Shown here: positions 54,073-64,000 of the stretch, one piece after another
How positions within the stretch are numbered: the first letter of the stretch is position 1
Layout of the letters: the number at the start of each line of letters is the position of its first letter
The notes under the pieces: model-generated
The model's input: only the letters and a program-made list of their open reading frames with translations
Database searches by the model: none
Told to the model about the DNA's origin: nothing
Made by a program: the position numbers and the translations under genes
Assembly: GCA_905116865.2 (NCBI GenBank)
Contig: CAJHNH020002689.1
Location: forward strand, 1 to 64,000
Reading direction: 5' to 3'
Length of the DNA stretch: 64,000 nucleotides
From: Candidula unifasciata
Lineage: Eukaryota > Mollusca > Gastropoda > Stylommatophora > Geomitridae

Positions 54073-54436
54073 CAAGTTTACCTGCAATCATGCAAGCACG
54101 ACTCACCCACACTGGACTACGTGTCGCTTCTTAAGGGCTTTGTGGTGTTCCAGTGTATCGGTGTTACATAGCTGTAGGGTTCAAAGCGTTACCGGAATTT
54201 GTACCTCTTTGATTTTCACCCTTGAGATGTTAGCCCAACTGACCGCAATCCTTGAGACTAACAAACAAATGGTCTCCTAAAGCACGTCAACCAACCAAGC
54301 AAAAAACAAGCCAGCCAAACAACAAGCCCCTAGAAACGTATCATCGCATCACATATTCACTCTCACTTTCATGCCATCGTTTAACATGGTCATCAATATA
54401 AACAAAGGCAATGTTACATAAAACAGGTCATCTAAA

Positions 54437-54568
54437 ACAGGCTCGCTTGCCGATTTGAAGGTCGTGGGTTCGATTCTGGATGGGGGCTAATTATATTTTC
54501 AAGGAAAACCTTGTCTGCCAGGTTGCCCCAAATGGGTACCAGGTAAAGTCCTGGGAAGTAAAGGTCAT
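54437..54568 (+). mobile_element. SINE1 copy h, 3'-truncated
   Basis: AGGCTCGCTTGCCGATTTGA then AGGTCGTGGGTTCGATTCT (B-box) and AATGGGTACCAGGTAAAGTC then CTGGGAAGTAAAGG. It stops where a family I LINE tail begins. Confidence 0.88.
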
Positions 54569-54569
54569 C

Positions 54570-55385
54570 AGCACCATCATCGTAATGTAACACTGCATGT
54601 CGTTGGGTCACCCGTTGGTGTTGACTGTCTTGTCAGCTCCGTCGGCTGTTGACGATCAGGTGCAAAAGACTTCATGATTGCATTGCAAAAGCCTGTCCAG
54701 TCAGTCACGTTCTGTATCCAGACTTTCTTTGTATGCCTCTTCGCCTCTCCTGTTCCCTTCTACTGTGCCCTGTAGTATTGTTTTTGAGATGCCGTTAAAT
54801 CTTATTAATGTCAGTACCACTGCATTTTCCGTCTTTTTACTATAGTTAGAAGATGTTCACAGTTGCCAGGAAGCAGGATACCTCGTCATTTGTGATGTGT
54901 ATGATATGCCATGAATGTTTCTGAAAGATCGCATTTTTAATGCTTGTATCTTTTAGTCGAGTTTTACATGAAATGTCTTTGGATCTCCCTAATATTTCTG
55001 TTTAGCAAAAACTAATGTTGTCTGGGCAATCCTGGACACGATTTTTGATTTGGACCCTACATCGTTTAAAATAGGTCTTAAATAATTTGAATGATTGACT
55101 TGTTTTAATTTGTTACCTTTAACGTACATATACTAAAAGTATTATTAGTCAATACTTAGGTCTTTTTCCTGTTTATTCCCATGCCATACTTGCTCATGTT
55201 TCATGAAGTAGATTTACAAGTTCTACTAGCTCTTGTTCTTCCGCGGCCAACATGTCAATGCTATCTGTAACCCTTAAATTTGTGATGATTGGTCCTTCTA
55301 TACTAACAGTGTCTTAACATTTTTCGTAATTCTTTCTAAGAAGATATCAAATAGTGTTGAAGAGTGCCTGCATTGTTTGTTATCA
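54570..55385 (-). mobile_element. Family I LINE, RT palm to 3' end
   Basis: The minus strand in shifted frames reads MQALFNTI, TVSIEGPIITNLRVTDSIDM then LAAEEQELVELVN (degenerate FADDIDLLA site), NHSNYLRPILNDVGSKSKIV then SRIAQTTLVFAKQKY (thumb), and ISKTILQGTVEGNRRGEEAY. It is related to the copy at 20868-21346. The 3' end carries CATCAGCACCATCATCG on +. Confidence 0.85.
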
Positions 55386-55504
55386 CATGACTTCAGTTAG
55401 GTGTCTGTATGAACTATATGTGACCCTCACCTTGATATGTCTGCTGTACAGGAGACAGTATTACCTTGTACACAGAGAAGGGATTCAGAGGGCGAGGGGT
55501 GAGA

Positions 55505-55524
55505 AAGAGAGAGAGAGAGAGAAT

Positions 55525-55562
<38 letters not shown>

Positions 55563-55566
55563 GAGA
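55505..55566. repeat. (GA)n microsatellite
   Basis: GAGA run with AATGAG and GGGAGA interruptions. Confidence 0.95.
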
Positions 55567-55799
55567 CCTAAAAGACTCACAGTATTGCTGTATCACTCAT
55601 TTGGTTTACCTAGCTATTGGACATGTCGGAGCTAAAACGATTTCACAAGGGGGGTTTAAAAGATCGATTACCAAAGCGCGGTGACTTTTCCATTATAATG
55701 TTTTTCAACACTTGTGCTGTGTTTTCTTTCGCAGATGCTAGGATAATGAAATAATCTTGTTATTGTATCTCTCATTCTTTCTTTCTCTATTTTATGTCA

Positions 55800-55800
<1 letters not shown>

Positions 55801-55864
<64 letters not shown>
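55801..55864. repeat. (CT)n microsatellite
   Basis: About 32 CT units. Confidence 0.96.
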
Positions 55865-55868
<4 letters not shown>

Positions 55869-56022
55869 TTCTGTCTCTCTTTCTAAACGTTTCTTTCACT
55901 CTTGTTTCTCTCTGCGTATGCGAAAATGTGTGCTTTCATTTAGTGATGCATATGCACAGCTACGCTTGTTTATATGTATTTTTGAGCGGTACTTATCAGT
56001 AAAGCAACAGTTGTCCCCATAT

Positions 56023-56222
56023 GGGATGTCATTTTTCAATATTTGAAGCCCCACCCTGGGTTTTGCCGGGGGCCCTGAATATAGCTAGGACATTAATATG
56101 GCTATCGACTGAAAGGGGTTTCTGGGACCTCTCAAGGGGTGATCCTCATTCGCATGTTAGCACTTTATATCACCGGGTGTTTATCGCTTATGTGATTTCC
56201 TGGTGGGATGAAAAGAGAGAGT
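56023..56222 (+). mobile_element. Family M copy 5, followed by GA-type tail
   Basis: GGGATGTCATTTTTCAATAT then TTGAAGCCCCACCCTGGGTT, CTGAAAGGGGTTTCTGGGAC, GGGGTGATCCTCATTCGCAT, TCACCGGGTGTTTATCGCTT, TTTCCTGGTGGGATG, then AAAAGAGAGAG. Confidence 0.9.
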
Positions 56223-56352
56223 TTGAGCGAAGACAGCATACGGCTTACAAAAAAAAAAAAAAAAAGTGGGCGTTAGGCTGCACCGGGTGTCGTCACTGAG
56301 AGGTGTGACAAAATGGCAAATAATCTGTATTGTAACATAAAAATGTGTGTAT

Positions 56353-56407
<55 letters not shown>

Positions 56408-56415
56408 CGTGTGCG
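56353..56415. repeat. (GT)n microsatellite with CGCG variants
   Basis: GTGT run with GCGCGCGTG interruptions. Confidence 0.95.
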
Positions 56416-56419
56416 GGGT

Positions 56420-57395
56420 GATGTTGTCTTGTATGTCCTTCTATATTTTTACTTCTTTCTGTGAGTGTCTATCAATACATGGTTTGTCGGTATATATAAA
56501 TATATATATATGAAAACTTCATCATAAAGTTGCTCATTGCTTTATAGAGCGGCAACAGCCAGTCTTCAGCCTGCTCATATATATTTATAGTAACATTGTC
56601 GAATGTGTAACATAAAACATGTTTACTCCTACATGCAGTGAATAGGAACAAGAACATGACAAAGGTGATACAGAGCAGGCAAATGTAAAGAAGATATTAA
56701 CCAGCAGGAATCTGTTTTTAAAGTCCATTCATTTTATTTTTGTCTGAATTCTAGGATTCCCTTTCCGCTGTCCCACATAAACCGTGTCTCTTTTTAGACG
56801 CTTTTTGTGTTGATTTAGTGTTTTGTCTGCGACGGCTGACAAAAATAACACCAGCATGGATGCCGATGATAAGAGATCCTGATGATAAGCAAGCAATTTA
56901 AGGAAAGCGAATGTAATTTGGAAATCTTGCATGATACCTGCATACATAAATATTTTGTCACCGGGGCAGTGAACTCTAGAGTGCTTGGTTGCTCTGTGTT
57001 TCTATGTTTCTATTTGTGATATGTAGCTATAGCAGCTTATAAACAACAGTGAGCACATGACAGTGTGTGTGTGCGTGTGAGTATGTGGGTATCTGTTATT
57101 TTTTAAACATCTATCCATATATATTGGATATGTCGATCTGTCGTTCGGTCAGTCTGACTGCCTGTCTGCCCGACCGCCTGCTTGTCTGTCTGTCTATATG
57201 TCTGTTTATTCTTTCCTGTGGCTGTCTATCTGCAGGCCTGTCCGTTCATTCGCTTACTGACTGTCAGTCCATTTGTCTGCTGTCTGTCTCACAATTGAGA
57301 CCCATCTCTTTCTTTTATTCTGTCCTCACTCTTTCTGTTTAGGTCTGTTACTCTGACAATCCATGCATGCAACCTCTGTTGCTTGACTGTGCCAC
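56420..57395. other. Spacer with no supported gene
   Basis: Unassigned DNA, with GTCTGTCTGTC-like stretches at 57130-57290. No gene recognised. Confidence 0.4.
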
Positions 57396-57399
57396 TCAC

Positions 57400-57700
57400 A
57401 GGAAACGTCTATTATCTTTCGCGCTCTCCATATCCCACTACCACTCTCTTCATCTCTCACCCTATCTCCTTCTACCCTCTCTTTTCCCCTCTCTCTTGCT
57501 CTCCCTCCTCTCTCCCTCATCCTATCTCTTCTTCTCTCCCACACTCACTATCTCCCTCTTTGTCTCTCTCACTGCCTTTCTCTCCCTCCCTCTTCGTCTC
57601 TCTCCCTCCCTTTCTCTCCGTCCCTCTCTGACTCTTTCCCTTCCTCTCTCTCCCCTCTCTCTTCCTGTCTCCCTCGCCCTCTCTGTCTGTCTCTGTCTCA
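57400..57700. repeat. CT-rich low-complexity tract
   Basis: Irregular CTCTC, CCCTC and TCTCTC runs. The Ser/Leu/Pro frames on + and the Arg/Glu frames on minus are artefacts. Confidence 0.92.
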
Positions 57701-57768
57701 CAAACACACACTTGCACAGGAACGGATTAGTTATGAGGCAACTCGAACGCAATGATGCTGGAATATCG

Positions 57769-58230
<462 letters not shown>

Positions 58231-58597
58231 CGTGCTATGTGCATGGGCGGTGAAGCATGACCGTTCAGACTCCATGAATTTCCCACTTAACTATATTACT
58301 ATTGCCCACTAAAATAAGTCTTTCGTCCTTAAGCCCAGCTCCTGTCTCCCGGCTACGCCATTATAAAACTGCAGTGGAGTAGAGCCATCCTTACCTCCAC
58401 CGGAACTGATACTATCTGTGTTTGTCCTAACTCTCTTGTGCTGTGTTTTATCGTATCACTGCTTTAATCATTTAATTCTTTTAAATGAAATATAAAATAT
58501 TCCTAAGCTACAGCCCGTGTCGGCCACAGATTTTTCTAGCTAGTATTTATTTCCTGTGGTCACACTTGTGTCAGTCAACCAACTTGGCATCTCTCTG
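58231..58597. other. Spacer with nothing recognised
   Basis: No supported feature. Confidence 0.4.
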
Positions 58598-58598
58598 T

Positions 58599-58784
58599 GG
58601 GATGCAATTTTTCGTTATTTTGAAGCCCCACCCTTCCTCTTGCCAGGGGCCACAAGATAGCCCGGCTATGGTCTAATGACTTAACGGGGTTTCCGAGACC
58701 TCTCCGCGGGTGATCCTCATCCACATAGTGGCACTTTGTGTCATCGGGTGTTTATCGCTTGTGTGATATCCTAGTGGGGAAAAT
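58599..58784 (+). mobile_element. Family M copy 6, followed by a 300-bp (ACT)n
   Basis: GGGATGCAATTTTTCGTTAT then TTTGAAGCCCCACCCTTCCT, CTTGCCAGGGGCCACAAGAT, CGAGACCTCTCCGCGGGTGA, GTGGCACTTTGTGTCATCGG, GTTTATCGCTTGTGTGATAT, CCTAGTGGGGAAAATG, then ACTACTACT. Confidence 0.92.
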
Positions 58785-59087
<303 letters not shown>

Positions 59088-59089
59088 GT

Positions 59090-59745
59090 GTCAGGGATTC
59101 AACTACCCAGACACTTACGCGAGTCCTGTAGGTGACACGTCAGTTAAATATGTTTATGTATATTCTTGTTCGTGTTTGTTGTACTGAATGTTCAAGTAAT
59201 GTGCTGATAAAGTCTTTCTAGCAGCAATGTTCACTTGACGGTTTTTTTCGTAATAAAGTGATGCTGACTGGTTCTACTTGTCGTGCGGTTTAATATCTTA
59301 CCAATGTTTTCTGTGTGTCAGCGACGTTGCCAACAAGAGCCCACACCGCAGTTGCACATAAATCAATTTACCCACACCATCTTATCTTTGACATCTCTAT
59401 CGCTGCCGATGCAGGTGTTTGCACTAATAGACATTGCTTGCTAGTCCCGCAACTTTCCGTTGCTTTCCCATTTGATCATAATTAAGTGTTATCGCTTGCC
59501 CTAATCCAATGTTTTACTGTGTGTGTTGAAAGAATGTTTGAACATTCCAGCAAATAACATGTTAAGAAAATAGATTTTAACGTAAAAATTGCATGAGATA
59601 GTTAACAAAGGTTTAGCGTTTTAAAACCGTAAACATAAAAATACGAAATTGATAGCTGTAACAATTAGGAAAATTACTACATTTGATTATTATGTATATA
59701 GATGTTATGGATTCTATAATCTATTATCTCATACTAGTAGGACTA
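59090..59745. other. Spacer with nothing recognised
   Basis: AT-rich, no supported gene. Confidence 0.4.
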
Positions 59746-59750
59746 GTATC

Positions 59751-59862
59751 TTCTTCTTCTTCTTCTTCTTCTTCTTCTTCTTCTTCTTCTTCTTCTTCTT
59801 CTTCTTCTTCTTCTTCTTCTTCTTCTTCTTCTTCTTCTTCTTCTTCTTCTTCTTCTTCTTCA
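59751..59862. repeat. (TTC)n array, 112 bp
   Basis: About 37 uninterrupted TTC units. Neither flank is clearly a retroposon end, unlike the larger arrays. Confidence 0.97.
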
Positions 59863-60261
59863 TTTTCCATATTTCCCCCCCCCCCTCATCCTTCGCTACT
59901 CTTCTTTCTTCTTCTCCTTTTGGCATCTCTAGTATGTTCTTTTTCCTTATTAGCTTCAAACTATCTAAATAAGTCTGTACTCTTCAGGATGTGAAAACTT
60001 CAATAATCTCTCACAATCTCAAAGTGCCACGATGGTCTCATTTCTCGATATTTCTGACAGCACAGCTGTACTAGCCATAATTTTGCAGTATACGAGACAC
60101 ATGTAGGTGCTATCTCAAAGACACCTTAAACGATTTGGTGGTAATTTCTGGCGATTTTCAGATACATTTCACACTTCGGCTGCATTTAGTGAAATAACTT
60201 ACTCCATCTGTTTATAAAGGCGGTAGAATTGCACTTTTCCTTCAACGCTTTTAAACTTTGG

Positions 60262-60505
60262 GAGTCACTATGGTGGTGCAGCTAAACACTCGCCTGCGGA
60301 TCGGAAGGTCGTGGGTTCGAGTCCTGACAGAACCAGGATTTCTTCCGAAATGACCTTAGCGCCTAGGTCGACCCGGCCTTGAACGCGTACCAGGTGCAGT
60401 CCTGGGAAATAAAGGCGGTCAACGTGATATTAACCACGTCACCCACCATGTGCTGACTGGTCTAAAAAATATAGGCCTAGCCCTATATGCCCACTTTTAC
60501 TAGAA
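60262..60505 (+). mobile_element. SINE1 copy i
   Basis: GAGTCACTATGGTGGTGCAG then CTAAACACTCGCCTGCGGAT, AAGGTCGTGGGTTCGAGTCC (B-box), CCTAGGTCGACCCGGCCTTG, GTACCAGGTGCAGTCCTGGG, AAATAAAGGCGGTCAACGTG, TATTAACCACGTCACCCACC, TAGGCCTAGCCCTATATGCC and CACTTTTACTA. The AGGCGTGG..GGTCC segment is missing. Confidence 0.92.
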
Positions 60506-61385
60506 GAGCCGTTCCTCATTGCGGTTACTATACACTCCCGTTTAGGGGCGCTGACAGACAGAAAGCTGTAAGGTGGGGGGGGGGGGAGGGAGAGGGAAGG
60601 GGGCACTCCATTCGAAATTTTGTAGGTGCGGGTGAGGTTGCGGGGAGCCTCGCATAGCAAAGCCTTGATTAAGTGCGCAATAATAATAATATTTAAAGCA
60701 ATAATGCAGTTAAAATAATATAAAATGTACAAAACGTACATAAAAGAGAGCGTCTAGTCGTGTTTGGGGTGACCCCTAGATCCATTTGATAATTTTATGG
60801 AGCGGAAATGAGAGTTTTCCCCAAAAACAGGGAGAAGGAGGAGGACAACTATAAGGCTTGAGTCTCCAGGTTCTGGCTACTTTGTTTACTTGATAATATG
60901 CATACCTATGATATCGGTCCAAAATGGAGGACTAGGAAGGGCAGAATGTTTAGCTTTAACGTTAAATACTTCTGACCACACTTTGCTAATGTAATTTCCA
61001 CATATGGACTGAAGTCTACAGTTTCGTTGCCTGAAACCTACTTCAGAGCTTGGTGCATCCTATGAGCTGTGCTTTTCGTGTGGAATACCTTTCATTTGTG
61101 CAGCGGTTACGTCGGGGTATTCAATATGGCCGGTAGCCGGTTTACACGTGGGTTGGTGAAATACCTTATGTAGTAATTCTACGTGTGTATAGCCAACTGA
61201 TTGTGAACGAGTAATTCCATTAACTACAAATTGCATTTCTGGTGGCGACTGTTGGCGTTGGCGCCTCTAGCAACTACCACGCGCATTGACTGAGTGCGCA
61301 TGTTTCTGGGTTGTACCGTGACAATTGTTTGTTCACGAGTTGTTTTTAACTGTGACGGTGAAAAACATTTCATTTCATTTCATCC
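60506..61385. other. Spacer with no supported gene
   Basis: G run at 60576-60585; unassigned DNA with no recognisable exon, although GC content rises near 61240-61310 (GGCGACTGTTGGCGTTGGCG). Confidence 0.4.
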
Positions 61386-61387
61386 CA

Positions 61388-61622
61388 GTGTGGGTCCTAT
61401 TGTAGGGAAAACAAGAATAGACCCACTGCCTACCCACAAGCATGTCGTAAGAGTCAACTAGTTGGGAGCTTCTTTCGAAGTCGGAGTGCATCTCCCTGAG
61501 AGGCAAGGAACCAGCAGTCTGCATACAAATGACTCAGGTTCTGGGACAGGACTGCAGTCTGAAAGTGGATGAACAACCAGAACTTTCCGCCAGAGTCTAC
61601 AGCTGGTAAAAAAAAAAAAAAA
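61388..61622 (+). mobile_element. F3 retroposon, copy d
   Basis: CAAGCATGTCGTAAGAGTCA then ACTAGTTGGGAGCTTCTTTC, GAAGTCGGAGTGCATCTCCC, TGAGAGGCAAGGAACCAGCA, GTCTGCATACAAATGACTCA, GATGAACAACCAGAACTTTC, AGAGTCTACAGCTGGT, then A(15). Confidence 0.87.
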
Positions 61623-61784
61623 CACAACAAAATTTCAATTGTTCTTACCACTACCACAAGGCTACTGGCCTTCATTTTCCGCCTGTAAAACTGGTAACAG
61701 TACTCAAACTAAGAGTCTAACAAAGGTGCCGCTAATTACCACAAATTGCATATAACAGTAGCTCTGAAAAATGACGCCTCTGCA

Positions 61785-62005
61785 TCTTCTTAGCATTTAC
61801 CGGCTTCAAACTCCAGCAAAACGTATTCGTTGTTCACCCATCTCTCGACTACGATCTAGATTCAGAAATTGAGCTTTGCGTGCACATTCGTTATACAAAT
61901 CTGGTTTATTCGTATGCATACTGTTGGTTCCCTCCTTCGTGGAAGCACTCCTAATAAGTCACCCTTTATAACATGCTTGTTAGAGTGTAGAGTGTATTAT
62001 TCCCC
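61785..62005 (-). mobile_element. F3 retroposon, copy e (inverted relative to copy d)
   Basis: On the minus strand: AACAAGCATGTTATAAAGGG then TGACTTATTAGG, GGAACCAACAGTATGCATAC, AAATAAACCAGATTTG (with a one-base change), ACGTTTTGCTGGAGTTTGAA and GCCGGTAAATGC. It faces copy d across about 160 bp. Confidence 0.83.
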
Positions 62006-62107
62006 CCCCCCCCCCAAACCACCCATCGGTCCTCGGAACCCACACAGTGTTCTGATGCTCAAACAAGGTGCCGCTTCTGTGTACCATTGCGTTCCGGCAC
62101 TAAAAAT

Positions 62108-62285
62108 AAACCTCCTGATGCTATTACTAATACTGCTGCTGCTGCTACTACTACTGCTGCTGCTGCTGCTGCTGTTACTGCTGCTACTAATTCTACTAAT
62201 GCTATTGCTACTACTGCTGCTGCTGCTACTACTTCTAATACTACTAATTCTTCTACTTTTTCTTCTACTTCTTCTTTTTCTTTTT
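62108..62285. repeat. Mixed CTG/CTA/CTT trinucleotide array
   Basis: TACTGCTGCTGCTGCTACTACTACT-type units, changing to TTC-rich at the right end. Open frames of Leu or Ala/Thr are artefacts. Confidence 0.94.
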
Positions 62286-62289
62286 TTTT

Positions 62290-63100
62290 AGTACTACCAC
62301 TATTATTATTTATGACAACATTTCCTCTTCCGATAAGAACCCGCAGAGAACAACGGTGACGAGCCGCAGGTAACCTCCTACCGAAGCTGGGTTATCTAAA
62401 GGGCTACTTTTTTCTCTCTCTGGACACGAACGTGGTCAGAGAGATTCCGAAATTGCAAGCACAGTTGATTAACTGTCGATCGTCTTTCGTCTCAAGCTGT
62501 TTCATCGGGCGAAATTTCTGCTGCATCCGAAAATGAGTTGCCGGAACTCCGGCCACGCACACTGTACGTATTCGAGAATATTGGAATAATGATGAGTCCA
62601 ACAATATGTGACTGAATTGGGAAATTGAGACATATTGTGTCCACACAGGATTCTTTCTGTTGTCTTTTTTGTTTGGTTTTCGTTTGTTATTAGCTGTGAC
62701 ACTGTAAAAAAATTCCTAATTCCTGGCAGTATTTTTATTTTTTTATTATCTACTGAGTTGTTTATCAGTAAACCCGAAGTATTCATTATATATATACACA
62801 CACACACTTAGATATATATATATTCTTTGAAAAAAAGAATTTCAATACCCATTCGTTACATGTCCGCGTGCGTGTACACTCTCTTGCAAAAGAGAGTTAA
62901 CAAATTATATTGTTTTCATTTGTTTTAAAATGTAAAGATTTCTTCTCTTTTTTATCTTTGGTATTCTGAAAATCCTTCTATAGCATTTCAGCTCCAAAGC
63001 CCCTATTTTCTTTCTTAGGGACTGGGAGATAGTCCACGAGTCGCATCTGTATGTTGGTAAGCCTTCTTAGAGAAGAATTCATTTGAATGGGTTTTTAACC
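62290..63100. other. Spacer with no supported gene
   Basis: TA-rich at 62788-62825; nothing recognised. Confidence 0.4.
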
Positions 63101-63104
63101 CAAA

Positions 63105-63300
63105 AACTCAAGCTTCACTTAGCAAGCTTGAAAAGGTCTGCCGCAACTTCCTCAGTGAAAACAGCGTTAGTCAACTAGAAGAATCAAATCGAGCGTATTC
63201 CTTCCATTAAAGAGTGCTCATCTAATACAGGCATGCAAAAGAGCATGGAATATTCAAGTAGGAGAAAGCAACAACAATACAAATTAAATATCCCCACTCT
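63105..63300 (+). other. Possible LINE scrap (very tentative)
   Basis: LSKLEKVCRNFLSENSVSQL on + recalls the KLEK.CR.FLW segment in the thumb of some LINE RTs. It is short and uncorroborated. Confidence 0.25.
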
Positions 63301-63744
63301 TAACCAGTGTTCACCTGTCCGATAGGCCAGACCGGAAGCATTTCCTCATTGTGGCGTCTACAAAACTCAACACTGGGAGTGTTCGCACGAAACAAGCCAG
63401 TGGCTTTCAATGTTAACCATTGTCCTGAATATCTGCGATCTCTCGCCAGCATTAGTTTCGTAAGCATAAAATCGTAAGAAAAAAAAAGGATAAGGTATCC
63501 TATCACCAAGAAAGAGGGACGGTCTATTAATGAATATTAGAGGGCATTTGTCGTTGGAATGCGGGGGACTACCTCCAGTCGCAGAGTTCCTGCCGTGTAA
63601 CTCCCCCATCGGCCTTTTCAACCAGTTTCCCAAAGCTACACTGGTCTTACTCCCAGCAGCAGAGAAACAAAATAACTTTTAGTTAGTTAGAGTTCAACTT
63701 ACCCATACTGGTTTAAAATTCCCGAGTGTACTCAGTATTCCCCA

Positions 63745-63990
63745 CCCCACCCCCTCTCTCTTTTCCCCTTTCTCTCTCTCCTTCTACGCAGTTTCTCTCT
63801 CTATCTATATATCTCTCAATACGCAGTCTCTCTCTCTATCTCTCTCTCTCCTCAGTTTTTCTCCTTCTCCCTTTCTCTATGCAGTTTTTCTATCTCTTCT
63901 TTCTGTGCAGTTTGTGTCTCTAGTAGTTTTTCTCTCTTTCGCATTTCTGTTTCTCTTTCTCTATCCCCTCCCCCTCTCTCTCTCAGTGTG
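63745..63990. repeat. CT-rich low-complexity tract at the window end
   Basis: CTCTCTC runs interspersed with GCAGTTT spacers (TACGCAGTTTCTC, ATGCAGTTTTTC, GTGCAGTTTGTG), suggesting a degenerate longer unit. Confidence 0.9.
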
Positions 63991-64000
63991 TGTGTGTATG

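Noticed and set aside
62876..62905. CTCTCTTGCAAAAGAGAG hairpin resembling a bacterial terminator
   Set aside because: It is a small chance inverted repeat in eukaryotic DNA with no gene upstream.

Overview
The window looks like animal nuclear DNA, most likely from a lophotrochozoan invertebrate such as a mollusc. The evidence is the absence of dense long ORFs, an intron-split rhodopsin-class GPCR with GT/AG splice sites, several non-LTR retrotransposon (LINE) lineages, tRNA-derived SINEs, and very large micro- and minisatellites. The mollusc assignment is inference from the style of the repeats; nothing in the sequence fixes the species. There are no bacterial operons, CRISPR arrays, rRNA genes or convincing free-standing tRNA genes.

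The only host gene I can support is on the + strand. Two phase-0 exons (17821-17937 and 20554-20841) encode the N-terminus, TM1, TM2 and the start of TM3 of a peptide GPCR resembling orexin/allatotropin receptors. Its remaining exons were not found and probably lie downstream. The 2.6-kb intron between the exons is packed with SINE and LINE copies, and another LINE tail begins about 26 bp after the second splice donor.

Layout. 0-7 kb: simple sequence, a (CTTT)n array, a GAA array, a GTGGTA array. 7-11.6 kb: two decayed LINEs on opposite strands. 12-17.7 kb: a mini-Helitron candidate and three minisatellites (59, 24 and 38 bp). 17.8-22 kb: GPCR exons among nested SINE/LINE copies. 24-27 kb: nested LINEs and a TIR element. 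27.3-29.2 kb: a 1.9-kb TTC array that starts at the 3' end of a LINE. 31.3-38.7 kb: a 51-bp minisatellite, a 0.76-kb GAA array and a 33-bp minisatellite split by a full-length 3.24-kb LINE. 40.5-44.1 kb: a 5'-truncated LINE with RT and RNase H. 45-55.4 kb: LINE fragments and CA/TA/ACAT-rich DNA. 53.5-59.1 kb: a short element family ending in different microsatellites. 59.7-64 kb: a TTC array, SINEs, paired inverted repeats and CT-rich DNA.

I see no new protein system. The interesting material is in the repeats: (1) a roughly 190-bp family (called M here) whose copies share a 3' end but run into different microsatellites; (2) GAA/TTC arrays that abut the 3' ends of retroposons; (3) a tRNA-headed SINE family (SINE1) with about nine copies; (4) a retroposon family (F3) sharing its 5' module with the full-length LINE; (5) nested insertions with readable target-site duplications. 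Family names (M, F3, F4, SINE1, SINE2, LINE-A to F, LINE-I) are local labels. All alignments were made by eye, and no database search was possible.
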